NCBI GenBank assembly: GCA_025210475.1
Contig: JAOARW010000009.1
Span: forward strand, 1-64,000
Direction of reading: 5' to 3'
Length of the DNA stretch: 64,000 nt
Source: Carboxylicivirga sp.
GTDB taxonomy: Bacteria; Bacteroidota; Bacteroidia; Bacteroidales; Marinilabiliaceae
The notes beneath the pieces are model-generated. The model was not told the DNA's origin, made no database searches, and was given only the letters and a program-made list of their open reading frames with translations. Positions 56,028 to 64,000 of this stretch are shown one piece after another. The position numbers were made by a program, and so were the translations under genes. Within the stretch, counting starts at the first letter, position 1. Each line of letters begins with the position of its first letter.

Positions 56028-56537
56028 GCACTTCACTACTGGGTAATAACTACTAATATCCACGCTGCCGCACGGATTCTTTAGCGTGGTTTTATTGTTT
56101 CACACTGAAGTAAGCAAATTAACAAAGCAAAAGCTTCCAATGAAAAAGCAGAGTAAATGCACTCGGTATAATGTTTATAAATAATCCAGGGCGACAAATA
56201 TTTCGAAGGGAAGTTATTATATTTATAAGCATATATTGCTTTTGGCTATAATTAGTTTGAGTTTAAATCAATTGATGTTTCTGAGGAGAATGAAGTGCTA
56301 CGATGAAGAGTTGCGTTTCTTTCAAACTGTCAGTTCTTTATATTAAAAGATTGATCAGGTCATTGAAGCTTTACATTGGAAGGCAGAATTGGTGATAATA
56401 ATAAATGGCAGTCATTCCCGTTGAAGAAACAAGCAATTATGTATTATTACTACGAAACATTATAGCACCTTTTGCTCTGTGAAATTTATGATAGCAATTA
56501 ATAATAGAACGATACAACCATTTTAATCCGTTAAAAG
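56028..56537. other. Intergenic region with degraded coding look
   Basis: 510 bases. After a terminator at 56060-56097 there are several short broken frames (e.g. 16 codons from 56291, then a shifted stretch KIDQVIEALHWKAELVIIINGSHSR around 56345-56420), which may be remains of a lost gene. No intact small gene is called. Confidence 0.4.
56060..56097 (+). terminator. Terminator of the radical SAM gene
   Basis: CCACGCT (56060-56066) pairs with AGCGTGG (56083-56089), followed by TTTTATTGTTT. Confidence 0.75.
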
Positions 56538-59500
56538 ATGAGAAAACTAATACTATTCTTATTCGTGAGTTTTGTGCTTTTTGGTGTCACACAGCTTATC
56601 GCACAAGAACAGCCCGATTCCTTAATAGTGGGAAATGATATAATCAACGAGGCCATAAAATTGCATGACGATGGTAAGTATGAATCAGCCATCTTAAAAT
56701 ACAAAGACGTGAGCGATTGCGATCCTTCATACCCTTTTGCCTGTTATGAAATGGCTTTAACTTATAACACCATGGGGAGGGATAGTCTGGCATTGGCAAA
56801 GTGCTATGAGGCATTGGATCTGGACTACGATGTGTCAGCAGTATACGTGCTGATAGGCAGCATTTATGACGAGCAGGGAAACCATAAAGCAAGTCTTCAG
56901 ATGCTTGAAGAAGCAGCCAGCAAATGGCCATACAATCAAAATGTTTTGTACAATCTGGGAGTAACCCAAATTAGCGCAGGTCTTTACCGTGAAGCGGAGC
57001 AGACTTTACAGCAAAGCGTTTTAATTGATCCTTACCACGGATCGAGTCACAAGGCCCTGGGCGATGTTAATTACCGAATGGGCCGAGCGGCTCAGTCCTA
57101 CCTGGCTTATAGTTTTGGTTTGATGCTTAGCCCTACCATAAGCAATATTCAGGCCTTGCAGAATATACTTACCGGAAAGCAGGATATGAATTATAAACCC
57201 TACTTCTATCCTTATCCGGCCGATTATGATCATGCCCATTGGGATCGCTTAAAACACCTGGTTCAATCGGAGTTGGCTTTTCACGACGATTTTCCTTTTG
57301 ATTATGAAGTGAATTATGCTATCGTCCGACAAACCTATATGCTGCTTAGCGAAACCAAGTTTAAGCTCAGTGACGAGTCATTTTACAACCAGCTTTATGC
57401 TAGGTATTTCCAGGAATTGATGCAAGAGGTGGGCTTTACAACTTACCTCAATTACATGCTGAAAAATACCAATGATGCCAAAGTTAAAAAGTGGCGCGAA
57501 TCGAATGAAGAGAAGATTGATCAGTTCATCAAATGGGCTCAAAATAAAATTGTAACGGGCAGACAATATGGTTTTCAGTACAAGCAACAGCAAGAAGGAA
57601 CCAAACTATACCACTATGATGAAGGTGAGCTTTGGGGCATTGGCGCTCTGGTAAGCAATAGTGAGGCCACCAGAGAAGGAGCATGGACATTTGTTAATGG
57701 TTACGGACAAATAACAGAGAAATGCAACTACCTGAATGGCAAAAAGCAAGGCGAAGGTTTTATCTACTGGGAAAAAGACAAGGTAAAACAACACCTGTTT
57801 TACGAAGCCGGTGAATTTAATGGCGATTGCATCACTTATCATCAAAATGGGAAAGTCTCTGGCGAATACCCAATGAAAAATGGGAAGCGCCATGGCATAC
57901 AAAGTGTCTTTACTCCAAGTGGCGAATTGACGGAACGCATTCATTACAGTGAGAATGAGTTCAATGGTCCTTACATGTATCTGAACACCAAAACGGGTTT
58001 TCGACAAGAGCTTAGTTATAAAGATGGCGAAATTGAGGGCAACTTTAATGAAAGCTGGTTAAACGGGAAGCACAAAATGCTGAGCCATTACAAAGCAGGA
58101 AAAGCCGAAGGCGAGTATCAAACATTTTATAAGAATGGAGCGCTGGAATCGTACAGTATCTTTAAGAATGATGTTAAGATAGATACCTTTAAAGAGTATT
58201 ATATCAACGGTAAATTACAACATCTGGCCTGTTTGAATGACAGCGGTAAGCTGGTTGGCACCAATCTTTTTTACAACCGCCATGGCCAGTTAATCGCATC
58301 GGAAAATAATTACCAGGATGGAGTGTTATATGGTTCAAGGCTTGAGTTCAGGGGCGATGGTACCAAACAACACGAGTATATTTATCAGAACGATAGCCTG
58401 ATGGCATTAAAGTGTTATTCGCCGGACGAACAAGTGATTTACCAGGCAGAGCTGAAGGATCAGAAAATTGATTATAAATCCTATTACGAGGATGGTGTTT
58501 TGTTTGAAGAAGGAATCCTGAAAGACGGTCAACGGGAAGGACTTTGGAAGAAATACAATCCTTTTGGAGGTATGATGGAGGTGCAGGAGTACATGAGTGG
58601 TATGGTACACGGTAAGGTTCAGTCTTACTATTCCAATGGTCAGCTCAGAATGACTTATGCCTGCGACAGTAATATTATCGAAGGTCCGTTTATTCATTAC
58701 CATAAATCAGGAGCTAAAAGCCGCACCGGTTGGTTTACAAAAGGGAAATGGCAAGGGGTTTGGCGAAATTACTTCGACAATGGTGTACTCAAAGATGAAT
58801 CGTTTTACGAAGATAATGAGGTCCGTGGCAAAAGTAAATTATACAGTCCTTTAGCCCAACTGGTATTGGAAAGCTATTATAATGATAACGGCCAATTGGA
58901 ACGAATAACCTTCTATAATGAGGAAGGTAAGCAGAGTGCAGATGTTAAGCTGGAAGATGGATTGGCACACATTGAGGAATTTTTTAGCAATGGTCAGATA
59001 AAAAGAGATTGGCATTACAGAGATCACGATAAAGAAGGAAAACAGTTAGTGTATTATCCCAATGGACAATTACTTTCGGAGGAGACTTACTTGTGTGGTT
59101 TTGAAGAAGGGCTAAGCAGGGGCTGGGCACACGATGGTAAAAAGCGTTACGAATTTCAGTTTGCCATGGGACAACCCGATGGAATGGCAAAATTCTATAA
59201 AAACAACGAGGTATCAACCGAGAAGGAGTATGAGTTGGGCGTTCTTCAAAGTAAGAAAATCAATTACTTCCCGGGTGGGGTGGTGTCTTCAAAAGTTGAA
59301 TACGAAGATGATGAATCACATGGCTACAGCTCTTATTACAATCCTCAGGGTCAATTAATTTACAGGGAACGATATGCTTTTGGTTACCTAAAAGGCATAA
59401 GTTACGAACAGGAAGCGGGTTATTCAGAAGAGGTAGTATTAGCCCCTGGAAAAAAGAAAATTAACTGTAGTTATAAAAATAAAAAGAAGTCGGCCTCCTT

Positions 59501-59828
59501 TACCATAGTTGACGGTAATTACGATGGACGCGTGCTTTGGTATTATCCATCGGGCAAGCTATACCGTGATTGTAACTATGTGAAAGGGATTCAACAAGGT
59601 TCGGCCAAATGGTATTACGCCAATGGAAAGCTAAAAGAAGAAATCAATTATGTAGATGATGCACAGGAAGGCACTTACCGCCAGTATCACGAAAATGGCC
59701 AGTTAAAAGTGGATGGAACCTATGTATGTGGAGTGAGAGATGGAACCTGGAAATACTTTAGTTCCAATGGTAAGCACTTAAGAACATTGTATTATCATAA
59801 TGATGAGATCTATGAAATTGAAGAATGA
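56538..59828 (+). CDS. Secreted TPR plus MORN/YwqK-repeat protein
   Basis: 1096 residues. Signal peptide (MRKLILFLFVSFVLFGVTQLIA), TPR helices about 25-230 (CYEMALTYNTMGRDSLALAKCYEAL, NLGVTQISAGLYREAEQTLQQSVLIDPYH), a non-repeat linker about 230-360, then about 25 MORN_2/YwqK-type repeats to the end (e.g. EGLWKKYNPFGGMMEVQEYMSGMVHGKV, GTYRQYHENGQLKVDGTYVCG). The repeats probably form a long beta-solenoid. The role is unknown. Its 3' end overlaps the next gene, so they are coupled. It is the large relative of the 151-residue protein at 28660. Confidence 0.85.
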   Translation: MRKLILFLFVSFVLFGVTQLIAQEQPDSLIVGNDIINEAIKLHDDGKYESAILKYKDVSDCDPSYPFACYEMALTYNTMGRDSLALAKCYEALDLDYDVSAVYVLIGSIYDEQGNHKASLQMLEEAASKWPYNQNVLYNLGVTQISAGLYREAEQTLQQSVLIDPYHGSSHKALGDVNYRMGRAAQSYLAYSFGLMLSPTISNIQALQNILTGKQDMNYKPYFYPYPADYDHAHWDRLKHLVQSELAFHDDFPFDYEVNYAIVRQTYMLLSETKFKLSDESFYNQLYARYFQELMQEVGFTTYLNYMLKNTNDAKVKKWRESNEEKIDQFIKWAQNKIVTGRQYGFQYKQQQEGTKLYHYDEGELWGIGALVSNSEATREGAWTFVNGYGQITEKCNYLNGKKQGEGFIYWEKDKVKQHLFYEAGEFNGDCITYHQNGKVSGEYPMKNGKRHGIQSVFTPSGELTERIHYSENEFNGPYMYLNTKTGFRQELSYKDGEIEGNFNESWLNGKHKMLSHYKAGKAEGEYQTFYKNGALESYSIFKNDVKIDTFKEYYINGKLQHLACLNDSGKLVGTNLFYNRHGQLIASENNYQDGVLYGSRLEFRGDGTKQHEYIYQNDSLMALKCYSPDEQVIYQAELKDQKIDYKSYYEDGVLFEEGILKDGQREGLWKKYNPFGGMMEVQEYMSGMVHGKVQSYYSNGQLRMTYACDSNIIEGPFIHYHKSGAKSRTGWFTKGKWQGVWRNYFDNGVLKDESFYEDNEVRGKSKLYSPLAQLVLESYYNDNGQLERITFYNEEGKQSADVKLEDGLAHIEEFFSNGQIKRDWHYRDHDKEGKQLVYYPNGQLLSEETYLCGFEEGLSRGWAHDGKKRYEFQFAMGQPDGMAKFYKNNEVSTEKEYELGVLQSKKINYFPGGVVSSKVEYEDDESHGYSSYYNPQGQLIYRERYAFGYLKGISYEQEAGYSEEVVLAPGKKKINCSYKNKKKSASFTIVDGNYDGRVLWYYPSGKLYRDCNYVKGIQQGSAKWYYANGKLKEEINYVDDAQEGTYRQYHENGQLKVDGTYVCGVRDGTWKYFSSNGKHLRTLYYHNDEIYEIEE

Positions 59829-61746
59829 TAACTGGATGATTCTTATTGGCCTTTTATTTAGCATGCAGGTATTTGCTGTATACGATAAAGGCAAGGATAC
59901 AGAATTCTATAAAACGAAATACAAAGGGTATACGGCCTTTTACCAGGACAAAGAGGAAACGTTGTATTTTACGCTGGAAGATGATCAGCCAAAATTTATT
60001 AACTCCATGTCATCTTCATTGTATGTGCTTTCAGATCATGCCAAGAACCTGGCCGATAACCGGGAGTTTTTTAGTACCAAGTATGAACTGGAAAGTATCA
60101 ACGGGTACACCCTGGTACCTTCGGGTAAAGGCTATAAAAAGATAGAAGCGCCGGAGTACACAAAGTCATCCGTTATTGGGTCTGGTGTTTTTTACGATGA
60201 TAACATCACCTATTCGTTTAATTTTCCTGCCATTAGCCAGGGATCCAAGCTGGTAACGGAGGCAAAGGCCTCGGTGCAGGATGTTTATTTTCCTTTCCGC
60301 TTTTATTTTGGTAGTGGTTTGCCGGTTGAATCGGCGCGTTTTAAAGTGGAAGTTCCCAAAGGTACCCGTCTGAAGTATAAGCTGATGGGCATGGATAGTG
60401 ACAAGATTATTTTCTCCAAAACAACAGAGCGTAAAAAAGATGTTTACACTTGGCAGGCCAAGGATTTAGACGCCTATCAGGACGATTTTATGAGCCCCGA
60501 TTGGTTGTATTACATACCGCATATTGTAGTGCAGATTGCCGGGTATGAGGTCGAGAATGAGTACCGCCCTGTGTTGGAGAATACCGACCAGTTATACAAA
60601 TGGGCTTATTCGAAGATTAAAGAGGTACATAACCAGTCGCCTGAGGCTCTTACTGTGCTGAGTGATTCCATTGTTAAAGGACTAAGCACTGAACGCGATA
60701 AAGTGAATCAGATTTTTAAATGGGTGCAAAATAACATCAAGTATGTGGCCATTGAAGATGGTGATAATGGCTTTATTCCCCGGGATCCCTTAAAGGTGCT
60801 AAATCGTCGGTATGGCGATTGTAAGGACAAGACCAGCATAATGGTAACCATGCTGGAGTCGCAGGGTATTGATGCCAGTTTTGCCTGGATAGGCACCCGT
60901 TCGTTGCCCTATAAATATACCGATATCCCATCCTTGTTGGTGGATAACCACATGATTGCCGTTTGGTGGGAAGGGGACGTGCCTCGCTTCCTGGATGGAA
61001 CCACACAGTATCATGCCCTCGATGATGTACCGGCGTGGATTCAGGGTAAGCAATGCATGGTGGAACGTGGCAAAACCGATTACCAAATTGTGACGGTACC
61101 CATCGATGAGCCCCATGTTAATACTTTGATTGATTCAATTTCGGTACAACTTAAAGGCGATGTTGTTAGCGGCACCATCAAAAGCATCTACACCGGCGAA
61201 CGAAAAGCTGATTTGTTAAGGCGCCTTAACCGGGTAAGGCCAGAGAAAATCAAGAACTTCCTCACCGATTCCCGCCAATGGTCCAGTAATAAATTCCTGG
61301 TCGACAGTGCTTCTGTAAGTGACTTGTCGGAAGTGGATAAGCCATTGCAGGCCGATTATTCTTTTCACTTGTCGGATTACATCACAACGAAGGAGAAAAC
61401 GAAATACATTAACCTTAATTTTGATCGGGTATTTAGCCGACTAAAGATCAAAAAGGATCGCGTGATTCCCATTGAGGCAGAGATGAAGTCGGAGCAGAAG
61501 TTGGTGACTTCACTAAGCATTCCGGAAGGTTATAGCGTTAACACACTACCAACTGATGTGGGCTATTCCCATCCCAAATTTAGCTTCTCATCGCACTATA
61601 AAACCGAAGATGGTAAAGTGATACTGGAGTCGGATTATCAAATCAATTTTCACCTGCTCGAAGGCGATGAAATAGCTGAGTTCCGAAAAATGATCAGCAA
61701 AATGAAACGCGCCTCAATGCAAAGTATTGTTCTAAGCCAAAACTAA
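59812..61746 (+). CDS. DUF3857/transglutaminase-like exported protein
   Basis: About 644 residues. Signal peptide (MKLKNDNWMILIGLLFSMQVFA), DUF3857-type beta domain about 25-260, then a transglutaminase-like core with Cys (NRRYGDCKDKTSIMV), His (VDNHMIAVWW) and Asp (FLDGTTQY) in the usual order, so the catalytic triad is complete. The C-terminal part is beta-rich. It may crosslink or cleave proteins in the periplasm or at the surface. The ATG at 59812 gives a 17-base overlap with the MORN gene; a start at 59800 is also possible. Confidence 0.85.
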   Translation: MKLKNDNWMILIGLLFSMQVFAVYDKGKDTEFYKTKYKGYTAFYQDKEETLYFTLEDDQPKFINSMSSSLYVLSDHAKNLADNREFFSTKYELESINGYTLVPSGKGYKKIEAPEYTKSSVIGSGVFYDDNITYSFNFPAISQGSKLVTEAKASVQDVYFPFRFYFGSGLPVESARFKVEVPKGTRLKYKLMGMDSDKIIFSKTTERKKDVYTWQAKDLDAYQDDFMSPDWLYYIPHIVVQIAGYEVENEYRPVLENTDQLYKWAYSKIKEVHNQSPEALTVLSDSIVKGLSTERDKVNQIFKWVQNNIKYVAIEDGDNGFIPRDPLKVLNRRYGDCKDKTSIMVTMLESQGIDASFAWIGTRSLPYKYTDIPSLLVDNHMIAVWWEGDVPRFLDGTTQYHALDDVPAWIQGKQCMVERGKTDYQIVTVPIDEPHVNTLIDSISVQLKGDVVSGTIKSIYTGERKADLLRRLNRVRPEKIKNFLTDSRQWSSNKFLVDSASVSDLSEVDKPLQADYSFHLSDYITTKEKTKYINLNFDRVFSRLKIKKDRVIPIEAEMKSEQKLVTSLSIPEGYSVNTLPTDVGYSHPKFSFSSHYKTEDGKVILESDYQINFHLLEGDEIAEFRKMISKMKRASMQSIVLSQN

Positions 61747-61760
61747 TAGCAACTATTAAC

Positions 61761-63761
61761 ATGAATACATTACGATATACCCAAGCCAGTGCCCCTTTCA
61801 AGCAATTAATATTGTTGATAGCGGTGCTTCTGATTACAAATGCCATTAATGCACAAACCAAGTACCAGAATTATACCTGGGATGAAAATCCGGCAATGAC
61901 CAATGTGGATACCCTCGAACTCAAAGATGGGGCCGTTATCCTGAAAGAAAAGCGAATTATGGAGGTTTTTGCCAATCCCGAGGATCGTTTTGAAGAGATG
62001 CACGTTTTTCACCAGAAGGTAAAAGTAACAACAAGTGCCGCTCTTGATCGCTTTAACAAGATTTACATTGCACTTAAAGATGTATTGGAGATTATTGATA
62101 TTAAAGCTCGTTTTATCAGTGCATCGGGCAAGATTACCGAATTGCCGCAGGAAAGCATCAAAGAGGTGGAGAATCTGGAAAACAAAGGTAATTACAAGAT
62201 CTTTGCCATTGAGGGAGCCGAAGTGGGTGGTGAGATTGAATACTATTACATCTTGCGAAAATCATTTGATGCTTACCAGGGAATATTTATTCAGGGCAAG
62301 ATTCCCAAGTACAAGGTTGAGGTTGTATTGGCCTACCCGGAGTTATTGGAATACGATATTCGCTCTTACAACTCATTTCCTGAGTTTAATGTTAGCGCCA
62401 AAAGTGAAAACAGTGAGAAATTAACGGAGCAATCGGCTTACATCGATTATATGCCGGCATTAAGCGAAGAGCGCTATGGCTATTACGATTGCCACCGGAT
62501 GCGCTACGAATATACCATGGCGTATAACAACTATCGGGGCGTATTACGCTCCTATTCGTGGGCCAAGGCGGGCGAGCGTTACCTGCCAATGTACGAATTC
62601 ACAAAAAAGGAAATGCAGGCCATTCGAAGTGTTGTTTCTAAGGAGGATAATAAAAAACTGCCAATGCGCGATCGCATCCGTAATCTGGAGAACTGGATGA
62701 AGACAGAAAACCAGCTGGATCGTGAGATCCCACGGATGGAGCTGGACAAAGCCATCGAACTGAAACAAATATCGCCCTACGATGCAACGCGTTTAATGAT
62801 TGGTTTTTGCCAGGAGATTGCCGCCGATTTTGAACTCGTACTGACCTGCAAGAATGAAGATCGCAACTTCGACCCGACATACAATGCCTGGAATTACCTG
62901 TTCAATTTCTGTATTTATTTTCCTGAGATTGATGATTTTTTGGTTCCTGGTGAAGTGATGTCACGCTTAGGTGTTCGATCGGTGAGTTACATGGCCAATT
63001 ATGGTTTGTTTCTTAAACCGATTAGTTACAACGAAGATGTTAGCACCCTGGCTTATGACGTGAAGCAGCTGCCATCCGATGGGCCGTTTATAAACATCGA
63101 TTCGATGCATGTCAAACTGAACATTGATACCGATGAACTAACCGTTGATGCAGTATTCGACAGAACGTTTAAAGGATTATTGGCACAGCAGTTTCAGAGT
63201 TTCTGGAACATGGTGGTGGACGAGGAGCGTAAGGAAGAAATTATTACCCAGCTATTCAACATGGGCGATGAGCAACTGACGATCAACGCCTATGAATTAA
63301 AGAACAGCTCACCCGAAGATATTGCCGTAAAACCATTGATCTGGAATGTGAATCAAACAGCCGATGCTTTAATCGAAGTGGCTGGTGAGGACCTAATTGT
63401 TCACATCGGTAAAGTTATAGGTCAGCAGGCCGAGATGTACCAGGAATCGGAACGAAAGTTACCTGTTTCAGTTGGTTTCCTGCACACTTATTATCGAAAT
63501 ATTGAGCTGCAAATACCGGATGGTTATGTGCTGGAAAATCCGGAGAGCTTAAACATGGAAGTGGTGATGAATTACCAGGGCAAAGAGAGCTGTGCCTTTT
63601 TATCGCACTATACTGTCGAAGGCAATGTACTGACCATCCATTCGGAAGAATATTATCGGGATTACCATTATCCGGTGGAGGAATTTGAGCCATTCCGCGA
63701 TGTGGTTAATGCAGCTGCCAACTTTAATAAACGAACTATTTTACTGAAGAAAGCTGATTAA
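61761..63761 (+). CDS. DUF3857 protein with degenerate transglutaminase domain
   Basis: 666 residues, with a signal peptide after a 20-residue N-region (LILLIAVLLITNAINAQ). It shares the layout of the previous protein (DUF3857 first: VFHQKVKVTTSAALDRFNKIYIAL, EIEYYYILRKSFDAYQGIF). In the transglutaminase-like part the Cys position is in QISPYDATRLMIGFCQEI, the His position in NAWNYLFNFCIYF and the Asp position in DDFLVPGEV, so all three catalytic residues are lost. It is probably a non-catalytic partner of the 59812 protein. It lies 14 bases after it, and a terminator follows at 63934. Confidence 0.82.
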   Translation: MNTLRYTQASAPFKQLILLIAVLLITNAINAQTKYQNYTWDENPAMTNVDTLELKDGAVILKEKRIMEVFANPEDRFEEMHVFHQKVKVTTSAALDRFNKIYIALKDVLEIIDIKARFISASGKITELPQESIKEVENLENKGNYKIFAIEGAEVGGEIEYYYILRKSFDAYQGIFIQGKIPKYKVEVVLAYPELLEYDIRSYNSFPEFNVSAKSENSEKLTEQSAYIDYMPALSEERYGYYDCHRMRYEYTMAYNNYRGVLRSYSWAKAGERYLPMYEFTKKEMQAIRSVVSKEDNKKLPMRDRIRNLENWMKTENQLDREIPRMELDKAIELKQISPYDATRLMIGFCQEIAADFELVLTCKNEDRNFDPTYNAWNYLFNFCIYFPEIDDFLVPGEVMSRLGVRSVSYMANYGLFLKPISYNEDVSTLAYDVKQLPSDGPFINIDSMHVKLNIDTDELTVDAVFDRTFKGLLAQQFQSFWNMVVDEERKEEIITQLFNMGDEQLTINAYELKNSSPEDIAVKPLIWNVNQTADALIEVAGEDLIVHIGKVIGQQAEMYQESERKLPVSVGFLHTYYRNIELQIPDGYVLENPESLNMEVVMNYQGKESCAFLSHYTVEGNVLTIHSEEYYRDYHYPVEEFEPFRDVVNAAANFNKRTILLKKAD

Positions 63762-63775
63762 TATGCTACCGTGAG

Positions 63776-63993
63776 AATCCTTTCGCGTGGTCTGGACGTC
63801 ACATGCTGGAGCAGATTTGTAATCTGTGCCTCCGCTCGGATGTCTCAGACTTAGTTGCATCATACCAATAGTTTCAAACTACTTAATTATAACTAGAGGT
63901 TATTTTATAAGCACAATACTTAATACCGTCGATAAAGCTGCACAATAATAAGTGCAGCTTTGTTTATTATAGTTTTAACTACGCGAAAGGATT
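63776..63993. repeat. Inverted-repeat-bounded segment with central palindrome
   Basis: AATCCTTTCGCGT (63776-63788) and its exact complement ACGCGAAAGGATT (63981-63993) bound about 218 bases. Inside, GCAGATTTGTAATCTG (63811-63826) is a short palindrome. It might be a REP/MITE-type element, but the window ends seven bases beyond the right arm and no target duplication could be checked. Confidence 0.6.
63934..63966 (+). terminator. Terminator of the MORN/DUF3857 operon
   Basis: AAAGCTGCAC (63934-63943) pairs with GTGCAGCTTT (63952-63961), loop AATAATAA, then GTTTATT. It lies about 170 bases after the last stop, inside the inverted-repeat segment. Confidence 0.7.
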
Positions 63994-64000
63994 TGCACGC

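Noticed and set aside
54022-56537. RiPP precursor peptide beside the B12 radical SAM gene
   Set aside because: Flanking gaps were read in all frames for a small Met-start peptide with a core-like C terminus; none stood out.
63795-63850. tRNA-like sequence near the right end
   Set aside because: No acceptor/T-arm pairing or TTCGA-type loop could be built; the short palindrome explains the pairing.

Overview
The window comes from a chromosome of the phylum Bacteroidota, probably a marine or sediment Bacteroidales/Marinilabiliales-type organism. The evidence is a protein with a C-terminal type IX secretion (Por) sorting domain, TAnnTTTG-type -7 promoter boxes, the short (84-residue) AtpC form, a zinc-less CobB-type sirtuin, MORN/YwqK-type repeat proteins and DUF3857 transglutaminase-like proteins. 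The species cannot be named from sequence alone. DNA is moderately AT-rich and coding density is high.

Layout. 1-2037: a group II intron with its reverse transcriptase/maturase, cut on the left by the window edge, lying just beyond the terminator of a minus-strand operon. 2136-8478 (minus): RidA/chorismatase-like protein, RND/MMPL exporter, trans-polyprenyl diphosphate synthase, atpD, atpC. 8688-26116 (plus): a 17.4-kb block of 16 genes, nearly all chemosensory: YfiR-like periplasmic protein, MCP, STAS protein, CheY, Hpt, CheA, two CheW, CheR, a histidine-kinase-like protein lacking the phospho-acceptor His, CheD, CheB, a GAF/PAS protein, two more CheR-like proteins, a free-standing CheB esterase, a membrane GAF protein and a GAF/PAS/SpoIIE phosphatase. 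No flagellar gene is present. 26152-36765: housekeeping and small genes (mpl, MBL hydrolase, YwqK-like protein, comF, a frameshifted PorT-type barrel, cobB, dnaG, Nim-like flavoprotein, secreted LamG-like protein, SpmA-SpmB fusion). The cobB-dnaG intergenic region carries five palindromes spaced exactly 41/42/41/42 bp and bracketed by an imperfect direct repeat. 36993-43278 (minus): KamA-family radical SAM protein and two TPR/transmembrane signalling proteins. 43842-54022: a 3150-residue T9SS cargo protein (LRR, FG-GAP, PKD, Fn3, 12 InlB-type repeats, sorting domain) and a lipoprotein. 54195-56027: a cobalamin-type radical SAM protein with a CX4CX2C cluster motif. 56538-63761: an operon of a TPR/MORN-repeat protein and two DUF3857 proteins, one with and one without a transglutaminase triad. 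The right end carries a terminator and an inverted repeat around a small palindrome.

How the genes work together. The chemosensory block is a full adaptation and phosphorelay set (receptor, CheA/W/Y, CheR/B/D) with duplicated modification enzymes and extra phosphotransfer, GAF/PAS and PP2C modules. Its outputs look more like gliding/pilus control or a partner-switching cascade than flagellar control. The best candidates for something undescribed are this block, above all the His-less kinase and the degenerate third CheR, and the helically phased palindrome array upstream of dnaG.
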